NCBI GenBank assembly: GCA_020853995.1
Contig: JADYXV010000009.1
Coordinates: 1-17,066 of the forward strand
DNA length: 17,066 nucleotides
Source: Novosphingobium sp.
GTDB taxonomy: Bacteria; Pseudomonadota; Alphaproteobacteria; Sphingomonadales; Sphingomonadaceae
Reading direction: 5' to 3'
Shown: positions 13,750-17,066 of the stretch, in pieces
Layout of the letters: each line of letters begins with the position of its first letter
Numbering within the stretch: the first letter of the stretch is position 1
The notes under the pieces: model-generated
What the model saw: only the letters and a program-made list of their open reading frames with translations
What the model was told of the DNA's origin: nothing
Databases searched by the model: none
Position numbers and translations under genes: made by a program

Positions 13750-14859
13750 ATGGCACGCACGACATTCGCAGCAGGTTTGAAGGTGGCGCTGATGGCATCG
13801 GGCCTGTTGCTTGCCGCCACACCTGCGCTGGCCGATGTGAAGACGGGCGTCGATGCCTGGTCGCGCGGGGACCATGCGCTGGCCGTGAAAGAATGGATGG
13901 GCCCTGCCGCCAGCGGTGATCCCGATGCGCAATTCAACCTGGGCCAGGCGCACAAGCTGGGCCGGGGCGTGCCGCAAGATATCAAACGCGCCGAAGCCTG
14001 GTATCGCAAAGCTGCGTCAAACGGCCACATCAAAGCCGCTGATACGCTGGGGCTGTTGCTGTTTCAGGATGGCCGCAAAACAGATGCCGTGCCATTCCTT
14101 CAGGCATCGGCGGAACGCGGTGATCCGCGCGCGCAATACATCATGGGCATTGCACACTTTAACGGCGATATTGTTGGCAAGGACTGGATACGGGCTTACG
14201 CCTTGATGAGCCGTGCCTCTGCCGCAGGGCTGGAACAGGCAACGCGCGGCCTTGCCACGATGGATGGCACAATCCCGCTTGAACAGCGCCAGCTTGGCAT
14301 TTCGCTTGCGGGCGAACTTGAGCAACGTGCAAAAGCTGCACAGGCACAGCAATTCGCCGCCGTCGATCTGGGCGTAAAAGCATCGCCAACCGCGCCGATG
14401 CGTACCGCATCAGCCACTGCCGCCATCGAAAGTGCAGAACTGCCGCCCTCAACTGTCCCCGGATCAGGCGGCGCATCAGGCCCGGTGACTGCCGGTGCCG
14501 ATTTTGCCAATCCGGTGGTCATGACGCCGCCAAAGCGGGTTGCAGTGCCGACACCGGTACCGCCAAAGCCCGTTGCAGTTGCGATTGCCAAGCCAGCGCC
14601 GAAACCCGCCGCTCCGGCATCTGCGGCCAAAGGCAACTGGCGCGTGCAGCTTGGCGCGTTTGGCGTAAAGAGCAACGCCGACGGCCTTTGGGCCAAAGTG
14701 CGCAATCGCCCCGAAATTGCAGGTCACACCAGAATCGATCTGCCAACAGGCAGCGTAACAAGGCTTCTGGCTGGCGGTTATGCATCACAAGCCGATGCCA
14801 ACAAGGCTTGTGCCGCGCTCAAGTCTGGCGGGTTCTCGTGTTTGCCGGTACAACCCTGA
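13750..14859 (+). CDS. Exported Sel1-repeat and SPOR domain protein
   Basis: A 369-residue periplasmic protein. The first 28 residues are a Sec signal peptide ending TPALA. Residues 50-165 contain about three Sel1-like repeats (GDPDAQFNLGQAHKLGRGV, then HIKAADTLGLLL and DPRAQYIMGIAHFNGD), helical repeats that bind proteins. A long Ala/Pro/Thr linker (about 205-290) precedes a C-terminal SPOR domain (about 295-367, NWRVQLGAFGVKSNADGL ... LLAGGYASQADAN), which targets septal peptidoglycan. The ATG at 13750 gives a compact signal peptide, with GGGACGGA upstream; an ATG at 13723 would add nine residues. The gene is divergent from the ParA operon across a regulatory spacer and shares domain logic with that operon's lipoprotein. 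A DUF418 gene follows after 4 bp. Confidence 0.88.
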   Translation: MARTTFAAGLKVALMASGLLLAATPALADVKTGVDAWSRGDHALAVKEWMGPAASGDPDAQFNLGQAHKLGRGVPQDIKRAEAWYRKAASNGHIKAADTLGLLLFQDGRKTDAVPFLQASAERGDPRAQYIMGIAHFNGDIVGKDWIRAYALMSRASAAGLEQATRGLATMDGTIPLEQRQLGISLAGELEQRAKAAQAQQFAAVDLGVKASPTAPMRTASATAAIESAELPPSTVPGSGGASGPVTAGADFANPVVMTPPKRVAVPTPVPPKPVAVAIAKPAPKPAAPASAAKGNWRVQLGAFGVKSNADGLWAKVRNRPEIAGHTRIDLPTGSVTRLLAGGYASQADANKACAALKSGGFSCLPVQP

Positions 14860-14863
14860 CGGC

Positions 14864-16078
14864 TTGGCAACACAGACTTCCCATTTCCGCGTAGAAGCGA
14901 TTGATTTCCTGCGCGGCTTTGCCGTGCTGGGCATCCTTGCGATCAACATAACGGGCTTCTGGGGGCCGTCTCTCGCCACTTTTTCGCCAACGATCCCGCG
15001 CTGGGAACCGGGCGGCGAGGCATGGTTCGGTGTGGCCTTCGTCCTGTTCGAAGGCAAGATGCGCGCCCTGTTCAGCCTGCTGTTCGGGGCCAGCATGGTG
15101 CTGTTTGCCGAAGCAGCCGAACGTTCCGGCGCCAATCCCGATGCTGCGCAATTGCGCCGTCTGATGTGGCTCGCGCTATTTGGCTATCTGCATTTTGCGC
15201 TGCTGTGGTGGGGCGATATCCTGTTCACATATGCCCTTTGCGGAATGGCCGCCCTTGCGCTGCGGCAGCTGGCTCCGTTCCAGCTCATGGCAATTGCGCT
15301 GCCCTTTTATGTTCTTGCGCAAACCATGTCGGCATTCGTCGCCTTACCGGGGATTTTTGCCGAACAGGCCGTGCTGGCAGGGAACGCTGCATCCACCGAT
15401 ATTGCCGAACAGGCCGGAATGATGGTTCGTATCGGCCAGTCCGTCAGCGATGACATCGCCATTCTGCAAGCAGGCTTTTTCGAAGCCATAAGGCTGAAAC
15501 TGACGCAATCTGCGCTGCACCCGCTGAACGTGGTCCTTTCGACGTTTACCGAAACCGTCCCGCTGATGCTGATCGGGATGGCAGCTCTGCGCAGCGGCTT
15601 TTTCTCCAACTGGTCACGGCGCAGTCTGGCGTGGTTGGCAGTCGGCGGGATTGCTTCGGGCGCGCTTCCGACAATACTGGCGTTGCAATGGCTGGCGGCA
15701 CATGACTGGCCACCGCGCGCGATGTTTGCCGCGATCGAACATGGCATGGCCGTGCCGCATTTGCTGATGGCAGCAGGTTATGCAGCCGCGCTGGTGCTTG
15801 TATTTCCGTGGGCCAAGGATAGCGGGCTTGGCCGCGCGCTGGCGGCGGCAGGGCGTTGTGCCTTCACCAATTATCTTGGCACCAGTATGCTGATGTGTGC
15901 GATATTTTGCGGGTGGGGATTGGGCCTAGGGCCGGAAGTGCCGCGCGCGTGGTTGCCCGGTTTTGTCCTGCTCGGCTGGGCGGCGATGCTGGCATGGCCG
16001 CAGTGGTGGCTGGCGCGCTTTGCCCAGGGTCCGATGGAAGGTTTCTGGCGCAAGCTGGCTTTGCCAACGCGGGGCTGA
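14864..16078 (+). CDS. DUF418 / YeiB-family integral membrane protein
   Basis: A roughly 404-residue multi-pass membrane protein. The N-terminal motif RVEAIDFLRGFAVLGILAIN is the hallmark of the YeiB/DUF418 group, related to membrane acyltransferases, and GKMRALFSLLFGAS follows as usual. About eight to ten hydrophobic helices are visible, and the C-terminal half has the conserved GRCAFTNYLGTS segment of DUF418. The substrate is unknown for the family. The start is uncertain: TTG at 14864, 4 bp after the Sel1/SPOR stop, fits the family N-terminus but has no clear ribosome binding site, so translation may depend on coupling. In-frame ATGs at 14780 and 14795 would overlap the upstream gene by 65-80 bp. 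A terminator hairpin follows at 16131. Confidence 0.88.
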   Translation: MATQTSHFRVEAIDFLRGFAVLGILAINITGFWGPSLATFSPTIPRWEPGGEAWFGVAFVLFEGKMRALFSLLFGASMVLFAEAAERSGANPDAAQLRRLMWLALFGYLHFALLWWGDILFTYALCGMAALALRQLAPFQLMAIALPFYVLAQTMSAFVALPGIFAEQAVLAGNAASTDIAEQAGMMVRIGQSVSDDIAILQAGFFEAIRLKLTQSALHPLNVVLSTFTETVPLMLIGMAALRSGFFSNWSRRSLAWLAVGGIASGALPTILALQWLAAHDWPPRAMFAAIEHGMAVPHLLMAAGYAAALVLVFPWAKDSGLGRALAAAGRCAFTNYLGTSMLMCAIFCGWGLGLGPEVPRAWLPGFVLLGWAAMLAWPQWWLARFAQGPMEGFWRKLALPTRG

Positions 16079-16130
16079 CCGTCATGGTTAATGGATATAA
16101 ACCACGTTTTGAAACGGATGCCCGCGCCCG

Positions 16131-16156
16131 CGTCCCGGCGCGGGACGGCGCTTTTT
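16131..16156 (+). terminator. Intrinsic terminator after the DUF418 gene
   Basis: GTCCCG (16132-16137) and CGGGAC (16141-16146) enclose a GCG loop, with one more C-G pair outside, and five T residues follow at 16152-16156. It should separate the DUF418 transcript from the L,D-transpeptidase gene, whose start is 60 bp further on. Confidence 0.7.
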
Positions 16157-16217
16157 GCAGACTCGCAAGGCCGGGGACGAGCGCCTATCTGGATACAGCG
16201 AAAGGAGTGATGCCAAG

Positions 16218-16929
16218 ATGACGACGCAACCAAGCCTGTGGAGCAACCGCTGGGTACGCCTGCCGCTGGGTTTTGCCGCAACGTCTCTTGCGTCGCTGCT
16301 CGCATTTTATGCAGGCCACGATATTGCGGAAATGGCGTTTGGCAAAAGCACCGCAGAAGCATCGGCGGTTACTGCTGATGCGCCCTTCGAAATCGTGGCT
16401 GCGCTAAATCCGGCCAATCCGGCTATGGCTGCAAAGCCTGCAGCCGCAGTGGTTGCTCCGCCTGCTGACAGCCCCTTCGTCGTCAAATCCATCCTGCCGA
16501 TCAACGAACCCATCAAGTTCGGCAAGTTCTATTGGGATGAAACCCGCGCGCCGGCCACCGGCCCGCTGGTGGTGACGGTCGATCTTACCGCCCGCGTCAT
16601 CAGCGTGTTCCGCGATGGCCACGAAATCGGCGCGGCGGCCATCCTCAAAGGCTATGGCGACAAGCCGACGCCTACCGGGATTTTCCCGATTACGGAAAAA
16701 GACGCCGATCACATCTCGAACATCTATGATGCGCCTGACCAACGATGGTGTGGCGATTCACGGCAGCAAAGTGCAACTGGGCTATGCCACCAACGGCTGC
16801 GTCGGCGTGCCCGATGATTTCGCCGCCAAACTGTTCAAGGTCGCCAATCTGGGCGACAAAGTGATCATCACCGATGGCAAGAAGATGTCGGTCGGTGATC
16901 CGATCCTCGCCGGTGAACACGCGTCATAA
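16218..16929 (+). pseudogene. L,D-transpeptidase (YkuD/ErfK family) split by a frameshift
   Basis: L,D-transpeptidases crosslink peptidoglycan between meso-diaminopimelate residues using a Cys nucleophile. The first 173 residues (16218 to about 16736) are in one frame: a short cytoplasmic start, a membrane helix (about 14-31), an Ala/Pro linker, then the YkuD domain start (LVVTVDLTARVISVFRDG, KPTPTGIFPITEKDADH). After NIYDAP the frame goes out and stops at 16817. The rest of the domain, MMRLTNDGVAIHGSKV then GYATNGCVGVP with the catalytic His and Cys, continues in the +1 frame to 16929. Four or so residues expected at the junction are missing. An ancestral 20-bp deletion fits both the gap and the frame. 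AAAGGAG precedes the ATG. It is either a recent pseudogene or a base-calling or assembly error. Confidence 0.85.
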
Positions 16930-17066
16930 CACCTCGTACCCGTCGCCCAACGCCTCTTTCAGCTTGTCCAGTGCCTGCGCCTTTAACTGGTGCACGCGCG
17001 GGATGCTGACGGTCAGGACTTCGGCGATTTCGGCAAGGTTCAGTTCCTCGACGAAATACAGCTGGA
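16924..17066 (-). CDS. fliA: FliA-like sigma factor, C-terminal part
   Basis: The visible 46 C-terminal residues form sigma region 4: LYFVEELNLAEIAEVLTVSI, then PRVHQLKAQALDKLKEALGD. The helix-turn-helix with RVHQL and the EELNLAEIA lead are close to sigma-28 (FliA), which recognises the -35 of flagellar late promoters. General-stress group sigma factors of the SigB/F type share this end, so FliA is likely but not certain. The gene enters from the right edge and its start and regions 2-3 are outside the window. Its stop codon lies inside the L,D-transpeptidase coding end, a 6-bp convergent overlap. No flagellar gene is seen within the window. Confidence 0.72.
   Translation of the reverse strand, partial: QLYFVEELNLAEIAEVLTVSIPRVHQLKAQALDKLKEALGDGYEVL

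Noticed and set aside
16720..16740. Programmed ribosomal frameshifting in the L,D-transpeptidase gene
   Set aside because: No slippery heptamer or pausing structure is visible at the junction, and residues expected in the family are missing there, which points to a deletion or an error.

Overview
The window looks like chromosomal DNA of a sphingomonad-type alphaproteobacterium (Novosphingobium, Sphingopyxis or Erythrobacter-like). This is an inference from protein style: moderately high GC, a trigger factor with a long Lys/Ala tail, a pyrB/pyrC-like pair beside a divergent sppA, and a ParA gene sitting among SPOR-domain genes. I ran no database search. Almost every base is accounted for, and no gene-free stretch exceeds 300 bases.

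Layout. (1) 1-4.6 kb, protein quality control: the start of clpP (minus strand), a secreted peptide-amidase-like amidase (plus), a basic low-complexity protein (minus), trigger factor tig (minus) and tRNA-Leu(UAG) (minus). (2) 4.6-6.5 kb, small accessory genes: a proline-rich 61-residue protein, a DUF1801-like protein, an exported GNAT-like protein, and a small GIY-YIG nuclease gene enclosed by 31-bp perfect inverted repeats that each fold into a REP-like hairpin. (3) 6.5-10.8 kb: signal peptide peptidase sppA (minus), divergent from pyrB and an overlapping dihydroorotase homologue that has lost several metal ligands and is probably a structural PyrC'. (4) 10.8-16.1 kb, an envelope/positioning cluster: a minus-strand operon of ParA ATPase, ribbon-helix-helix-like protein and TPR/SPOR lipoprotein, divergent from an exported Sel1/SPOR protein and a DUF418 membrane protein. 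(5) 16.1-17.07 kb: an L,D-transpeptidase gene split by a frameshift, converging by a 6-bp overlap on the 3' end of a FliA-like sigma factor.

The two candidates most worth following are the GIY-YIG gene inside paired hairpin repeats, which resembles a REP/RAYT-type element but with a different nuclease, and the chromosomal ParA/RHH pair bracketed by two different SPOR-domain envelope proteins, which may be a cargo- or septum-positioning system. The PyrC-like protein without a metal centre and the frameshifted L,D-transpeptidase are solid sequence-level oddities.
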